In this document: piece by piece, positions 1 to 9,482 of the stretch
Position numbering within the stretch: position 1 is the stretch's first letter
Layout of the letters: each line of letters starts with the position of its first letter
Assembly: GCF_023558375.1 (NCBI RefSeq)
Contig: NZ_CP083761.1
Coordinates: 2,784,001-2,848,000, forward strand
DNA length: 64,000 bases
Direction of reading: 5' to 3'
Source: Chroococcidiopsis sp. CCMEE 29
GTDB taxonomy: Bacteria > Cyanobacteriota > Cyanobacteriia > Cyanobacteriales > Chroococcidiopsidaceae
Translations under genes and position numbers: made by a program
The notes under the pieces: generated by a model
What the model was told of the DNA's origin: nothing
What the model saw: only the letters and a program-made list of their open reading frames with translations
Databases searched by the model: none

Positions 1-1281
1 AGCGTTGACCTAATTTCTGGTCAAGAGGAAGCCAGACGGATCTACCTTGGCGTGCTGTCGGGGATGGAATTCAATAATCAGCCCCACATCATCATTGACA
101 TCGGCGGCGGTTCAACAGAATTAGTTCTAGGCGATGGTCATGAGCCGCGCTCTCTCAGCAGTACCAAAGTTGGTGCAGTGCGACTGACTGCGGAATATAT
201 TACTACCGACCCCATTAGCAATGCTGAGTTTCAGTTCTTGCAATCTTACGTTCGCGGTTCACTGGAACGTCCGGTTGAGGAGATACAGGCTGCTCTACAG
301 CCAAGAGAAACTCCTCGGTTAGTGGGAACTTCAGGCACGATTGAAGCGCTAGCTATCATTCAGGCGCGAGAAAAGCTAGGCATGGCTCCCTCGCCACTTA
401 CTGGCTACCAGCTGAGTCTCAAAGATCTGCGGGATTTGGTTAATCGCTTGCGGAAGCTAAATAATTCTGAACGGGCGGCAATTCCAGGCATGTCGGAGCG
501 ACGTTCAGAAATTATTCTGGCTGGTGCAGTCATTTTACAGGAAGCGATGACTTTATTGGGCGTTGAGTCTCTGACAGTGTGTGAGCGATCGCTTCGAGAA
601 GGAGTAATTGTTGACTGGATGCTCACCCACGGCTTAATTGAAGACCGACTGCGCTACCAAAGTTCAGTGCGGCAGCGGAGTGTAATTAAAACTGCTCAGA
701 AATACCAGGTTAATTTAGAACATAGCGATCGCGTGGCAGTATTTGCCCTCACCTTATTCGATCAAACCCAAGGGCTACTCCATCGGTGGGGGTCAGAAGA
801 ACGAGAACTACTCTGGGCAGCCGCGATTTTACACAACTGCGGTCACTACATCAGTCATTCTTCACATCATAAACACTCTTATTACTTAATTCGCAATGGT
901 GACTTGCTCGGTTACACCGAAAGCGAGATTGAAATCATTGCTAATTTAGCTCGCTATCACCGCAGAAGCCCTCCCAAGAAAAAGCATGAGAACTACCGCA
1001 ACTTGCCCAGCAAAGAACATCGACTGATAGTCAACCAGCTGAGTGCTTTACTACGATTGGCTGTAGCCCTCGATCGGCGACAGATTGGTGCGATTGAGCG
1101 AGTGCGGTGTGAATACGACATATATAACCAAGAACTACGCTTGTGGCTGCGTGCATCCCAGCCTAATGATGACTGTGCCCTAGAACTGTGGAGTTTGAAT
1201 TACAAAAAAGGGGTGTTCGAGGCGGAATATGGCGTGAAGTTATCGACGAATCTAGAACCAGCAGTCGTGTCGGTTAGCTAG
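1..1281 (+). CDS. ppx: Exopolyphosphatase, Ppx/GppA family (5' end outside window)
   Basis: Probably degrades inorganic polyphosphate (or pppGpp) in the cytoplasm. The frame is open from base 1, and the residues before the first internal Met read like the family (VDLISGQEEARRIYLG), so the gene starts upstream of the window. The glycine-rich phosphate loop of the ASKHA fold is visible (IIDIGGGSTELVLG), then the second ATPase-fold motif (LVGTSGTIEA). The C-terminal part is HD-like, with a His-rich stretch (ILHNCGHYISHSSHHKHS), as in long-form Ppx proteins. About 425 residues are present; the family is usually 500-550. Ppx and GppA cannot be separated by eye. Ends at TAG 1279-1281. Confidence 0.9.
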   Translation, partial: SVDLISGQEEARRIYLGVLSGMEFNNQPHIIIDIGGGSTELVLGDGHEPRSLSSTKVGAVRLTAEYITTDPISNAEFQFLQSYVRGSLERPVEEIQAALQPRETPRLVGTSGTIEALAIIQAREKLGMAPSPLTGYQLSLKDLRDLVNRLRKLNNSERAAIPGMSERRSEIILAGAVILQEAMTLLGVESLTVCERSLREGVIVDWMLTHGLIEDRLRYQSSVRQRSVIKTAQKYQVNLEHSDRVAVFALTLFDQTQGLLHRWGSEERELLWAAAILHNCGHYISHSSHHKHSYYLIRNGDLLGYTESEIEIIANLARYHRRSPPKKKHENYRNLPSKEHRLIVNQLSALLRLAVALDRRQIGAIERVRCEYDIYNQELRLWLRASQPNDDCALELWSLNYKKGVFEAEYGVKLSTNLEPAVVSVS

Positions 1282-1300
1282 CTCAAGAAGGGGTTAGGGG

Positions 1301-1330
1301 ATTTTAGATTTTGGATTTTGGATTTTGGAT
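1301..1330. repeat. Heptamer tandem repeat (ATTTTRG)n
   Basis: Four consecutive 7-base units (ATTTTAG once, ATTTTGG three times) just after the ppx stop. The same heptamer recurs at 44050, 50097, 51307, 60900 and, as its complement, inside mutM at 58816. It resembles the short tandemly repeated repetitive (STRR) sequences known from cyanobacteria. A CTGCTCC-rich tract follows. Confidence 0.85.
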
Positions 1331-1396
1331 TACACTCTTAGCTTCCCCTGCTGCTCCTGCTTCCCTTGCTCAAGAAAGCTCCCCCTGCTTTGCGGT

Positions 1397-1690
1397 TCAA
1401 TCTCCGCGCAGGTTTTGATAGCGGTAGAACGCATAAGTATCAAACAGTGCTCCCACTAGACTACAGGTCATACTGATCACAACCAGCCCTCGGAAAGGAT
1501 TGCCGTTGCCAAAAGTGGCTAAAAATTGTACAAGCTGCGCCACGATCGCCTGGCCTGTAGTTTGCCAGCCAGGGATGTAACTGAGTACGAATACACCAAC
1601 CAGTCCCCCGCCAACTAATAACATTGGGGCAACAAAGCTGAAAATAATTGTCAGCAGCAGGGAACGGAGAAAGTTAGGCAAAATGCTCAT
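1397..1690 (-). CDS. Small conserved-type membrane protein, unknown function
   Basis: A 97-residue protein with three hydrophobic stretches at about residues 8-36, 47-60 and 66-88, joined by short loops (PGWQTTG, GNGNPFRG), so probably an inner or thylakoid membrane protein. It ends in a polar tail (YRYQNLRGD). I do not recognise a named family. ATG at 1690 is the only good start. It converges with ppx and stands alone; the 550-base gap before the next gene holds its promoter. Confidence 0.6.
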   Translation of the reverse strand: MSILPNFLRSLLLTIIFSFVAPMLLVGGGLVGVFVLSYIPGWQTTGQAIVAQLVQFLATFGNGNPFRGLVVISMTCSLVGALFDTYAFYRYQNLRGD

Positions 1691-2237
1691 GAAGCACGCT
1701 TTCCGTCAGTCAAGTTGACAAGGGACGTCTAGGGATGTTTGTCACTTTCTACAATAAGAGTGATCGCTCCTCAGCGGTTCAAATTTCAAGAATCTTAAGT
1801 TTTTATTAAAAGTTTTGTCTACTACTTCAAAGTGATGTTGCTAGTCTCATAGATACATTAAGGTGAACAAAGTCTTGAAACATTGTTCTTTTCGTCAGTT
1901 CAGGGCTTTTAGTTAAACTAGCAACTCCTTCAGCTCAGCGATTAATTCTGAGACTAGCTTTAAATTAGTTAAATATTGACAAAGACATTAGTTTGTAGTG
2001 AACACGGACTGCTCCTCAGCGCGGAGCGATCGCTTAGTAAAACATCTCATTGATTCTTTCGTCCAGCCCACTTGAGCAGAGCTTTCAGTGGTAATACGGT
2101 CTGTGTTACCACACCCAAGTTATAGAAACCCGTAAACGTACCCTACGTTAACGATCTATCTCGCTTTAAGCTAAATCAGAAAAATTTATTAGCCATCGTG
2201 CGTGCTAATGACACAACGCACTCAGGAGTTTAAAGCA
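1691..2237. other. Intergenic region between divergent genes
   Basis: About 550 bases with no supportable gene or RNA. AT-rich, with one HIP1-like site near 2027. It must contain the promoters of the minus-strand small membrane protein and of the histidine kinase. Confidence 0.5.
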
Positions 2238-5200
2238 ATGGTTCATACTGGCATCGCCGTGATGGATACTTGTATCGCCACCTATGATGTACGTCTGGTT
2301 GTCCTTTCAATCATCGTTGCGAGTGTTGCCTCTTACACTGCCTTAAATCTGGCTGGGCGAGTCACAGTTGCCCAAGGAAGCGCTCAAAAGTTCTGGCTGG
2401 CTGGAGGCGCGATCGCCATGGGAGTGGGAATCTGGTCCATGCACTTTATTGGCATGCTGGCCTATCAATTACCCATACCGATGGCTTATGACATTCCAAC
2501 AGTACTCGTTTCAATGGTGGCAGGTGTTCTTGCTTCTGGGCTGGCTCTATTCCTAGTTAGCCGCCAGAAACTGACCTGGTTACAGTTGCTGCTGGGAAGC
2601 ATCTTAATGGGGCTAGGAATTGCAACCATGCACTACATCGGCATGAGCGCTATGCGGGTGGAAGCAATCGCCCAGTACCGCCCAAGCTTGGTAGGACTCT
2701 CTATTGCGATCGCGATCTGTGTATCTGGGGTGGCGCTGTGGTTAGCATTCCACCTGCGCGCCGAGACTACAGTAGCTGGGAACGTGCGGAAGATCGGCAG
2801 TGCGATCGTCATGGGGCACGCCGTTGCTGGAATGCACTATACAGGAATGGCAGCCGTCAGCTTTCAGGTAACCAACCAAGTAGTAGGGCAAGCCCATAGC
2901 ATAGATTACTCCTTGCTAGGGGCGACAATTGGCATTACTACTTTAATTATTCTGGCTTTGGCATTACAAGCTGCCTTTGTAGATCGACGCTTGAGTATCC
3001 AAACAGAACTAGCAGAAAGTCAGCGCCGACTGACTACCCTCATCAATTCTCTACCAGGCATTGTCTTCTCATGTGGCAAAAACTCCAGTTGGTCGATGAC
3101 TTATCTGAGTGAAGGTTGCCTGGACTTAACAGGTTATCACAGCGAAGAACTTCTGGGAGGAGCATACAACGCCATCACTCATCCTGAAGATTTGCCCAAA
3201 GTTCTACAGACTATTAATGCAGCGGTCGCCAAGCAGCAACTTTACGTCATTGAATATCGCATTCTGGCTAAATCAGGCGAGGAGAAATGGCTATGGGAGA
3301 AAGGGAGTGGGGTGTTTGATAGTAACGGTGAGGCGCTTGGACTTGAAGGCTTCATCAGCGATATCACAGAGCGCAAGCGGGCGGAAGCAGCCTTGAATGA
3401 AAGCAAAAGGCACCTTCAAGAGCAGAATGCGGTACTGATGGAATTGGCAAGGCGCAAGACGCTCAGCCTTGGAGGAGATCTGAATGCTGCCGTCAGGGAA
3501 ATTACAGAGGCTGCTACCAACACCTTGGGAATTGAACGAGTGAGTGTGTGGTTATACAACGGCGAGCGCTCGAAGATTCAATGTATCGACCTGTATGAAT
3601 GGAGCGCAAGCCGTCATTCCCACGGCATTGAACTAGCGGCAGTAGACTACCCTGCTTATTTCCAGGCGTTAAAAGAGGAGCGCACGATCGCGGCGCATGA
3701 TGCCCATACTGACCCCAGAACCAAAGAATTCTCCCAGTTCTATCTTTCTCCCCTCGGCATTACATCGATGTTGGATGCACCAATTTGGCTGGGTGGTGAG
3801 ATGGTGGGAGTTGTCTGTCACGAACACGTAGGCTCTGAGCGCGAGTGGACATTGGAGGAACAGAATTTTGCTGGCTCCATAGCAGATTTAGTTTCCCTGG
3901 CAATGAAAGGGTGGGAGCGCAAACAGGCGGAAGAGGCACTGCGGGAGAGTGAGAAGAAGTATCGCTCGGTTGTAGACAACGTCAAAGAAGTGATTTTTCA
4001 GATGGGTACGGCAGGGGAGTGGCTATTTCTGAATCGTGCCTGGACCGAAATTACTGGATTCTCAGTTGAGGAAAGCATCGGTACGAAGTTTTTAAGTTAC
4101 GTTTATCCAGATGAGCGTCAGCACACTTTAGACCTGTTTCAACTACTAATTGAACGCCAAAAAGAACACTGCCATCATGAGTTTCGTTGCTTGACCAAAG
4201 ATGGAAATTGGCGCTGGATTGAGGTTTATGCTCGAGTGACTCTGGATGCTGAAGGTAATGTCATCGGCAGTTCCGGCACACTTAATGACATTACCGAGCG
4301 GAAGAAAGTTGATCAGATGAAAAATGAATTTGTCTCCACTGTCAGCCACGAACTGCGAACCCCATTGACATCAATTCTCGGTTCACTCGGTCTAGTTACT
4401 AATGGAGTAGCGGGTGAAATTCCCCCATCGGCTAAGGCGCTGCTAGAGATTGCCTATAAAAACAGTGAACGTCTGGTGCGTTTAATTAACGACATCTTGG
4501 ATATTGAAAAGATTGAATCTGGCAAAATGGCTTTCAATCTCCAACCACTGGAATTAATGCCCTTGGTGGAACAAGCAATCGCAGCTAACCAGGCTTATGG
4601 CGAACAGTTTCGGGTGAAATTTGGGATCAAAAATAGCTTAGTAGGCGTTAAGGTCAATGCTGACAGCGATCGCCTAATGCAGGTGCTGACGAATCTGCTG
4701 TCTAACGCTGCTAAATTCTCCCCGCCAGATGACACCGTAGTTATTTCAGTTTCCCATCACAATCAAGCAATCCGTGTGGCGATCGCCGATCATGGTTCTG
4801 GGATTCCAGAAGAATTCCGCAGCCGGATTTTTCAGAAATTTGCCCAGGCTGACTCCTCAGATACGCGTCAGAAGGGCGGGACTGGCTTGGGCTTAAGTAT
4901 TTGCAAAGCAATTATGGAAAAACACGAGGGGCAGATTGGTTTTGCCACAGAAACTAACGCGGGTAGCACTTTCTACTTTGATCTGCCCCAATGGCATGAA
5001 CCAGCAATTGCTGTAGTTGACAATAGCAGCCTGCAACCCCAGTTACCTATCCTGATTTGTGAAGATGACGGCGATATAGCAACTTTGCTCAAGCTCCTGT
5101 TAGAGCGAGCTGGTTTTCAGGCTGACATCGCCTACGATGCCGCACAAGCTAAACAACTGCTAGCGCAAAAGCAGTATGCCGCCATGACTCTTGATATTGC

Positions 5201-5795
5201 CCTGCCAGACGTAGATGGGATTTCACTGCTGCGGGAATTGCGTCAACAAGACAGTACGCGCCAGCTGCCAATCGTGGTGGTTTCTGCCAAGGCTGAACTC
5301 GGTCGTCAAGAACTGAATGGTAATGCGATCGCAGTCATCGACTGGCTGAACAAGCCCATCGATCAAACCCGCCTGATCGCAGCAGTCAAAGAGGCTACAC
5401 AGCAAATCGGCGACAAGCCGCGTATCCTACATGTTGAAGATAATTTTGATGTGCGTCAGGTGGTTGGGGCGATTCTGCAAAACGTTGCCGACATTTGCTA
5501 TGCCGCGAATCTTCAGGAGGCACAACAGAAACTACAACAGGAAATTTTTGATCTAATTCTGCTCGACTTAGGTTTGCCTGATGGTTCTGGTCTGGAATTG
5601 CTACCGCAACTGAACGCCCAATCTGGAGGGCAGCCTACCCCACCAGTAGTAGTTTTCTCAGCCCAAGAAGTTGGTAGAGAAACTGTGCAGGAGGTTGCTG
5701 CTGTACTGGTCAAATCTCGAACTTCCAATCAGAAACTACTAGAGACAATCCAAGCATTAACTAAGCATAGTAATAGTTTGTCAACCAAAAATTGA
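2238..5795 (+). CDS. MHYT-PAS-GAF-PAS hybrid histidine kinase with two receiver domains
   Basis: Membrane sensor kinase of about 1185 residues. The N-terminal MHYT domain spans about residues 10-245, with repeated MH-Y/F-G motifs (SMHFIGM, MHYIGM, MHYTGM) in predicted helices; MHYT domains are proposed to bind copper and sense O2, CO or NO. Then come a PAS/PAC domain, a GAF domain, a second PAS/PAC, HisKA with phospho-acceptor His near residue 704 (SHELRTPLTS), HATPase_c (GTGLGLSICKAI) and two receivers with Asp in LDIALPD and LLDLGLPD. ATG 2238 is preferred because AGGAG lies 9 bases upstream (2224-2228); GTG 2202 and ATG 2208 are in-frame alternatives without such a site. It heads a signalling cluster with the next two genes. 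Confidence 0.9.
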   Translation: MVHTGIAVMDTCIATYDVRLVVLSIIVASVASYTALNLAGRVTVAQGSAQKFWLAGGAIAMGVGIWSMHFIGMLAYQLPIPMAYDIPTVLVSMVAGVLASGLALFLVSRQKLTWLQLLLGSILMGLGIATMHYIGMSAMRVEAIAQYRPSLVGLSIAIAICVSGVALWLAFHLRAETTVAGNVRKIGSAIVMGHAVAGMHYTGMAAVSFQVTNQVVGQAHSIDYSLLGATIGITTLIILALALQAAFVDRRLSIQTELAESQRRLTTLINSLPGIVFSCGKNSSWSMTYLSEGCLDLTGYHSEELLGGAYNAITHPEDLPKVLQTINAAVAKQQLYVIEYRILAKSGEEKWLWEKGSGVFDSNGEALGLEGFISDITERKRAEAALNESKRHLQEQNAVLMELARRKTLSLGGDLNAAVREITEAATNTLGIERVSVWLYNGERSKIQCIDLYEWSASRHSHGIELAAVDYPAYFQALKEERTIAAHDAHTDPRTKEFSQFYLSPLGITSMLDAPIWLGGEMVGVVCHEHVGSEREWTLEEQNFAGSIADLVSLAMKGWERKQAEEALRESEKKYRSVVDNVKEVIFQMGTAGEWLFLNRAWTEITGFSVEESIGTKFLSYVYPDERQHTLDLFQLLIERQKEHCHHEFRCLTKDGNWRWIEVYARVTLDAEGNVIGSSGTLNDITERKKVDQMKNEFVSTVSHELRTPLTSILGSLGLVTNGVAGEIPPSAKALLEIAYKNSERLVRLINDILDIEKIESGKMAFNLQPLELMPLVEQAIAANQAYGEQFRVKFGIKNSLVGVKVNADSDRLMQVLTNLLSNAAKFSPPDDTVVISVSHHNQAIRVAIADHGSGIPEEFRSRIFQKFAQADSSDTRQKGGTGLGLSICKAIMEKHEGQIGFATETNAGSTFYFDLPQWHEPAIAVVDNSSLQPQLPILICEDDGDIATLLKLLLERAGFQADIAYDAAQAKQLLAQKQYAAMTLDIALPDVDGISLLRELRQQDSTRQLPIVVVSAKAELGRQELNGNAIAVIDWLNKPIDQTRLIAAVKEATQQIGDKPRILHVEDNFDVRQVVGAILQNVADICYAANLQEAQQKLQQEIFDLILLDLGLPDGSGLELLPQLNAQSGGQPTPPVVVFSAQEVGRETVQEVAAVLVKSRTSNQKLLETIQALTKHSNSLSTKN

Positions 5796-5827
5796 GGGGT
5801 AGAGGTAGTAGGTAGTATTCTCCTCAT

Positions 5828-5859
5828 CACCGCGTCACAGCGTCGCCGCGTCACCGCGT
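5828..5859. repeat. Octamer tandem repeat (CACCGCGT)n
   Basis: Four adjacent 8-base units (CACCGCGT, CACAGCGT, CGCCGCGT, CACCGCGT) in the gap between the kinase and the response regulator. The same octamer tract occurs at 24743-24774. Confidence 0.85.
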
Positions 5860-5955
5860 CAATCTCAATCCATCATTTTCAATTTGACAGAGTAGTAGCC
5901 CGACGTTGGTTGAGTAATCTTTAAAAACTAATCAGCAATAACTGGGAGAAATATA

Positions 5956-6357
5956 ATGGCACCCCCACCTTTAAATCGCATCCTCATGGTAGAAGACGAA
6001 GCTGATATTCAGGCAGTGGCAAGACTGGCATTACAGGCGATCGGCGGCTTCACTGTGGAAATTTGCAGTTCCGGGAGCGAAGCGATTGAAAAAGCACCGA
6101 CTTTTGCCTCAGAACTGCTCTTACTTGATGTCATGATGCCGGGTATGAACGGTCCCAGCACGCTTAAAGCACTACGCGATCTGCCGCAAACTGCTGCCAC
6201 GCCCGCCATCTTCATGACTGCAAAAGTTCAACCATCTGAAATCACACAGTATAAAGCAATGGGTGCTTTAGATGTGATTGCCAAACCATTTGACCCCATG
6301 ACCCTTTCTGCAACCATCAATACCATCTGGGCACAATATCATGGTTATTTCATCTAG
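5956..6357 (+). CDS. Single-domain response regulator (REC)
   Basis: A 133-residue stand-alone receiver. Acidic pocket MVEDEAD near residues 11-17, phospho-acceptor Asp58 in LLLLDVMMPG, conserved Thr/Ser in FMTAK and Lys in IAKPFD complete the REC set. There is no output domain, so it should act as a phosphate shuttle or by protein contact, as CheY- or Spo0F-like proteins do. GGGAGAAATATA precedes the ATG. Its last 17 bases overlap the next gene, which implies coupled translation, and it lies downstream of the hybrid kinase, its likely phosphodonor. Confidence 0.9.
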   Translation: MAPPPLNRILMVEDEADIQAVARLALQAIGGFTVEICSSGSEAIEKAPTFASELLLLDVMMPGMNGPSTLKALRDLPQTAATPAIFMTAKVQPSEITQYKAMGALDVIAKPFDPMTLSATINTIWAQYHGYFI

Positions 6358-8110
6358 TCCGGTACAAGAACAACTGAATGTCCTGCGCCAGGGATATGCA
6401 CAAAAGTTGCCGGAAAAAGTCCGTGAAATTGAAGTAGTCTGGAAACTCTTACTCGAACAGTGGAATCAAGACGCTCTCAAAACCCTGCACCGCTTGACTC
6501 ACAATCTGAATGGCACTAGTGCTACCTTTGGCTTTGCCGCTGTAAGGAATTTGGCATCCACGCTGGAAACCTTGTTAAAATCTATTACTGAAAGCGGTAT
6601 TCAACTAACAACTGAACAGCGAGTACAAATCGATGCATCTCTAGATGCGTTGAAACAAGCTGCTATTGCATCCTATCAGAGTGCCCAATCCGGTAAGCTG
6701 GTTGAATTCCCAAACGCTAGGTATTCATCCCTACAGGCAAAAGACAATAAGCTGGTCTTTCTAGTTGAAGATGATACGATGCTGGCGCAAAATCTAGCTG
6801 TGCAGATCGGGCAGAGGGGATATAGCGTTCGTACTTTCCTGCGCCTGAATGAGCTGAAGCAAGCTGTGCTAGAAACGCCGCCGGCAGCGATTATTACAGA
6901 TATGATCCTTCCTGAAGGGAGCCTGGCAGGAGCCAATTCTATTTCTGAGATCCAGCAATTAGTACAAACACCATTATCAGTCGTATTTATTTCTAGTAGA
7001 GACGACATGGAAGCGCGGCTTAGCGCTGTCCGCGCAGGTGGAACACACTATTTCACAAAGCCTATTAATGCCGGTCAGTTAATTGACACTTTAGATGAGC
7101 TAACTGCACATAAGCCAAAAGAACCATTTCGCATCCTGATTGTTGACGATGATGCTCCGCTGGCTGCCTTCTATACCTTAATACTGGAAAAAGCCGGTAT
7201 GGTTGCCACAACGGTGACTAATCCTTTGCAACTGATGGAATCCTTAGTCAATTTCAAACCAGAGTTGATTTTGATGGATGTATATATGCCAAGTTGTAAC
7301 GGCATGGAGCTGGCAGCCACCATCCGGCAGCAAAACGTCTATGCAGGTATTCCCATTGTTTTCCTCTCGACTGAATCAAATTTTGATAAACAGCTGGTGG
7401 CGATGAACCTGGGGGGAGATGATTTTCTGACAAAACCAATCCAGCCGAGGCATTTAGTCTCAGCGGTGACTGCCCGTGTAGAGCGAGCCCGGCAGCTTAA
7501 CAAACTCTATCACCAGTTGGAGGAAGCCAATCAAGAGTTACAACACCTAGCTGGCTCAGATGGTTTGACTCAGGTAGCAAACCGTCGCCGTTTTGACACC
7601 TGTCTTGACCAAGAGTGGCGGCGGATGGCGCGAGAGCAAGCACCTCTATCTCTAATTCTGTGCGATGTCGATTTTTTCAAGAGTTACAACGACACTTATG
7701 GTCATCAAGCTGGAGACGATGGTTTGCGACAGGTAGCTAGAGCTATTAGTGGTAGTGTGAGACGTCCTGCTGATTTGGTCGCTCGTTACGGGGGAGAAGA
7801 ATTTGCGGTGATTCTGCCAAACACAGATGCTGAGGGTGCTATCCATATTGCTGAAAAAGTCCGTTCTGAGGTCAAAGCTCTAGAGATCGCCAATGCAAAT
7901 TCCCAAATCAATAACTGCCTTACTCTCAGCTTAGGAGTTGCTAGCACCGTACCTTGCTCCGAATCCTCCCCGGTAATACTAATTTCGGAGGCTGACAAGG
8001 CGCTTTATCAGGCAAAAGCTCAGGGGCGCGATCGGGTTGTCCTGGGTTCTATTCCCGTCAGCTCCTGCCAAAAATCCTCTCAAAATATTTTCACGTATGA
8101 TAAAGCGTAA
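6341..8110 (+). CDS. Hpt-REC-REC-GGDEF diguanylate cyclase
   Basis: A 589-residue cytoplasmic protein fusing a histidine phosphotransfer domain (about 1-115; His54 in LTHNLNGTSATFG), a receiver (about 137-255; FLVEDD, TDMILPEG), a second receiver (about 264-380; LIVDDD, LILMDVYMP) and a GGDEF domain (about 410-570). The active-site loop is GGEEF near residue 484, with an RPAD inhibitory site (RxxD) five residues before it, so it should make c-di-GMP with product inhibition. The start lies inside the upstream regulator gene (17-base overlap) and lacks a clear ribosome site, consistent with translational coupling. The fused Hpt could take phosphate from the hybrid kinase two genes upstream; that is inference. 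Confidence 0.9.
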   Translation: MVISSSPVQEQLNVLRQGYAQKLPEKVREIEVVWKLLLEQWNQDALKTLHRLTHNLNGTSATFGFAAVRNLASTLETLLKSITESGIQLTTEQRVQIDASLDALKQAAIASYQSAQSGKLVEFPNARYSSLQAKDNKLVFLVEDDTMLAQNLAVQIGQRGYSVRTFLRLNELKQAVLETPPAAIITDMILPEGSLAGANSISEIQQLVQTPLSVVFISSRDDMEARLSAVRAGGTHYFTKPINAGQLIDTLDELTAHKPKEPFRILIVDDDAPLAAFYTLILEKAGMVATTVTNPLQLMESLVNFKPELILMDVYMPSCNGMELAATIRQQNVYAGIPIVFLSTESNFDKQLVAMNLGGDDFLTKPIQPRHLVSAVTARVERARQLNKLYHQLEEANQELQHLAGSDGLTQVANRRRFDTCLDQEWRRMAREQAPLSLILCDVDFFKSYNDTYGHQAGDDGLRQVARAISGSVRRPADLVARYGGEEFAVILPNTDAEGAIHIAEKVRSEVKALEIANANSQINNCLTLSLGVASTVPCSESSPVILISEADKALYQAKAQGRDRVVLGSIPVSSCQKSSQNIFTYDKA

Positions 8111-8151
8111 TTAGCTATTCTTAACACAGGTGTATTACCTGCATTAGCGCC

Positions 8152-8949
8152 TTGAGTGAAACGACGCCGAGTACAAGCATAGGAGTATGGAGTCAGCGGT
8201 TGCTGGCAGCAATGTTGCTGGGTGGACAGGTGGTAGTTCACTTAATCAGGGGTAAAATTCACCGCCGCAATACCCTAGACCAAATGGAAGCAGTTGGTCC
8301 GGAATCGTTGCTAATTGCCTTAGTAACAGCGATTTTTGTCGGTATGGTCTTTACCATTCAAGTAGCACGAGAATTCATTAGCTTTGGTGCTGGCAACACT
8401 GTGGGTGGCGTGCTGGCGCTGGCATTAACTAGGGAACTCGCACCAGTGCTGACCGCAGTAATCTTAGCGGGACGAGTCGGCTCGGCATTTGCAGCAGAAA
8501 TCGGGACAATGCGCGTAACAGAGCAGATTGATGCACTTTATATGCTTAAAACTGACCCGATTGATTACTTGGTTATCCCCCGGGTGCTTGCTTGCTGCTT
8601 GATGCTACCGATTTTGACCTTGATGTCTCTGATTACAGGCATGATTGGAGGATTGCTGATTGCAACCAATTTATATCACCTCTCCCAAACTACTTTTCTC
8701 AATTCAGCTCGGAATTTTCTGGGTGTCTGGGATCTCTCTAGCGCCTTGATTAAAGCAATGTGCTTTGGAGCTTTGATTGCAGTGATCGGTTGTAGTTGGG
8801 GCTTGACGACAACTGGCGGAGCTAAGGGAGTAGGACAATCAACCACCGCTGCTGTAGTGACAGCGTTGTTGGCTATCTTTATTACGAACTTTTTCTTATC
8901 TTGGTTGATGTTTCAAGGAACTGGTAGTGCCGTGCTTCGAGGGTTCTAG
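8152..8949 (+). CDS. MlaE-type ABC transporter permease
   Basis: A 265-residue inner-membrane permease of the MlaE/YrbE family, the membrane subunit of MCE-type lipid transporters (phospholipid traffic in E. coli Mla, lipid import in the chloroplast TGD1 system). Family signatures seen are LTRELAPVLTAVILAGRVGSA and EIGTMRVTEQIDAL, followed by four or five hydrophobic helices. The start is TTG 8152; no in-frame ATG lies near the conserved N-terminus. The ATPase and MCE partners are not in the window. It leads a same-strand run ending in plsY, which suggests a membrane-lipid role. Confidence 0.88.
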   Translation: MSETTPSTSIGVWSQRLLAAMLLGGQVVVHLIRGKIHRRNTLDQMEAVGPESLLIALVTAIFVGMVFTIQVAREFISFGAGNTVGGVLALALTRELAPVLTAVILAGRVGSAFAAEIGTMRVTEQIDALYMLKTDPIDYLVIPRVLACCLMLPILTLMSLITGMIGGLLIATNLYHLSQTTFLNSARNFLGVWDLSSALIKAMCFGALIAVIGCSWGLTTTGGAKGVGQSTTAAVVTALLAIFITNFFLSWLMFQGTGSAVLRGF

Positions 8950-9008
8950 AACTGACCTTCTAAAATAAGAGTAAAGTAAAGTCTACAAATAGGGCAGGAT
9001 TAAAGATT

Positions 9009-9419
9009 GTGACTACTTCCTTTGAGCCAACTTCAGCATCAACTGTTCAACTCGCGCCCAGTTACACGTTGCCTTTGGCTTTGGTAATTATTGCCATTCC
9101 AGTGTTGCTGGTTTCAGCTTGGGTAGGAGGCGCGATCGCTCTGTTTGGTTTATTTCTCATGTTCCAAGCCGTAACGCTGTGTCTGCAATTTACCGCAACA
9201 GCTCTAGATATTTACAGAGGAGAAACCTTAATCCGCCACTTTCCCTATCAGGAATGGCAAAATTGGCAGATTTTCTGGCCTGCGGTTCCCATCCTGTTTT
9301 ATTTCAAAGAAGTCAAAAGTATACATTTCTTGCCGATTCTGTTCGACCCCAAAACGCTTCAAACCTGTCTAGAACAACGTTGCCCGAAAATAGGGGCAAG
9401 GGGCGAGGGAAAATCCTAA
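9009..9419 (+). CDS. DUF3119 family membrane protein
   Basis: A 136-residue protein starting at GTG 9009, with two adjacent hydrophobic helices (about 20-62), then a soluble tail with the family-like motifs YRGETLIRHFPYQEWQNW and FYFKEVKSIHFLPILFDP. This matches DUF3119, a cyanobacterial/plastid family of unknown function that I recall lying next to MlaE-type permease and DUF3086 genes. The last residues (GARGEGKS) are encoded by the GGGGCAAGGGGCGAGGG low-complexity repeat, so the natural C-terminus may have been altered by it. Confidence 0.8.
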   Translation: MTTSFEPTSASTVQLAPSYTLPLALVIIAIPVLLVSAWVGGAIALFGLFLMFQAVTLCLQFTATALDIYRGETLIRHFPYQEWQNWQIFWPAVPILFYFKEVKSIHFLPILFDPKTLQTCLEQRCPKIGARGEGKS

Positions 9420-9482
9420 CTTCTATCGTTCTTAAGGTTGATAGCTTTTTATTGATTGCTTGTAGGAATAACACTAGTTTTT

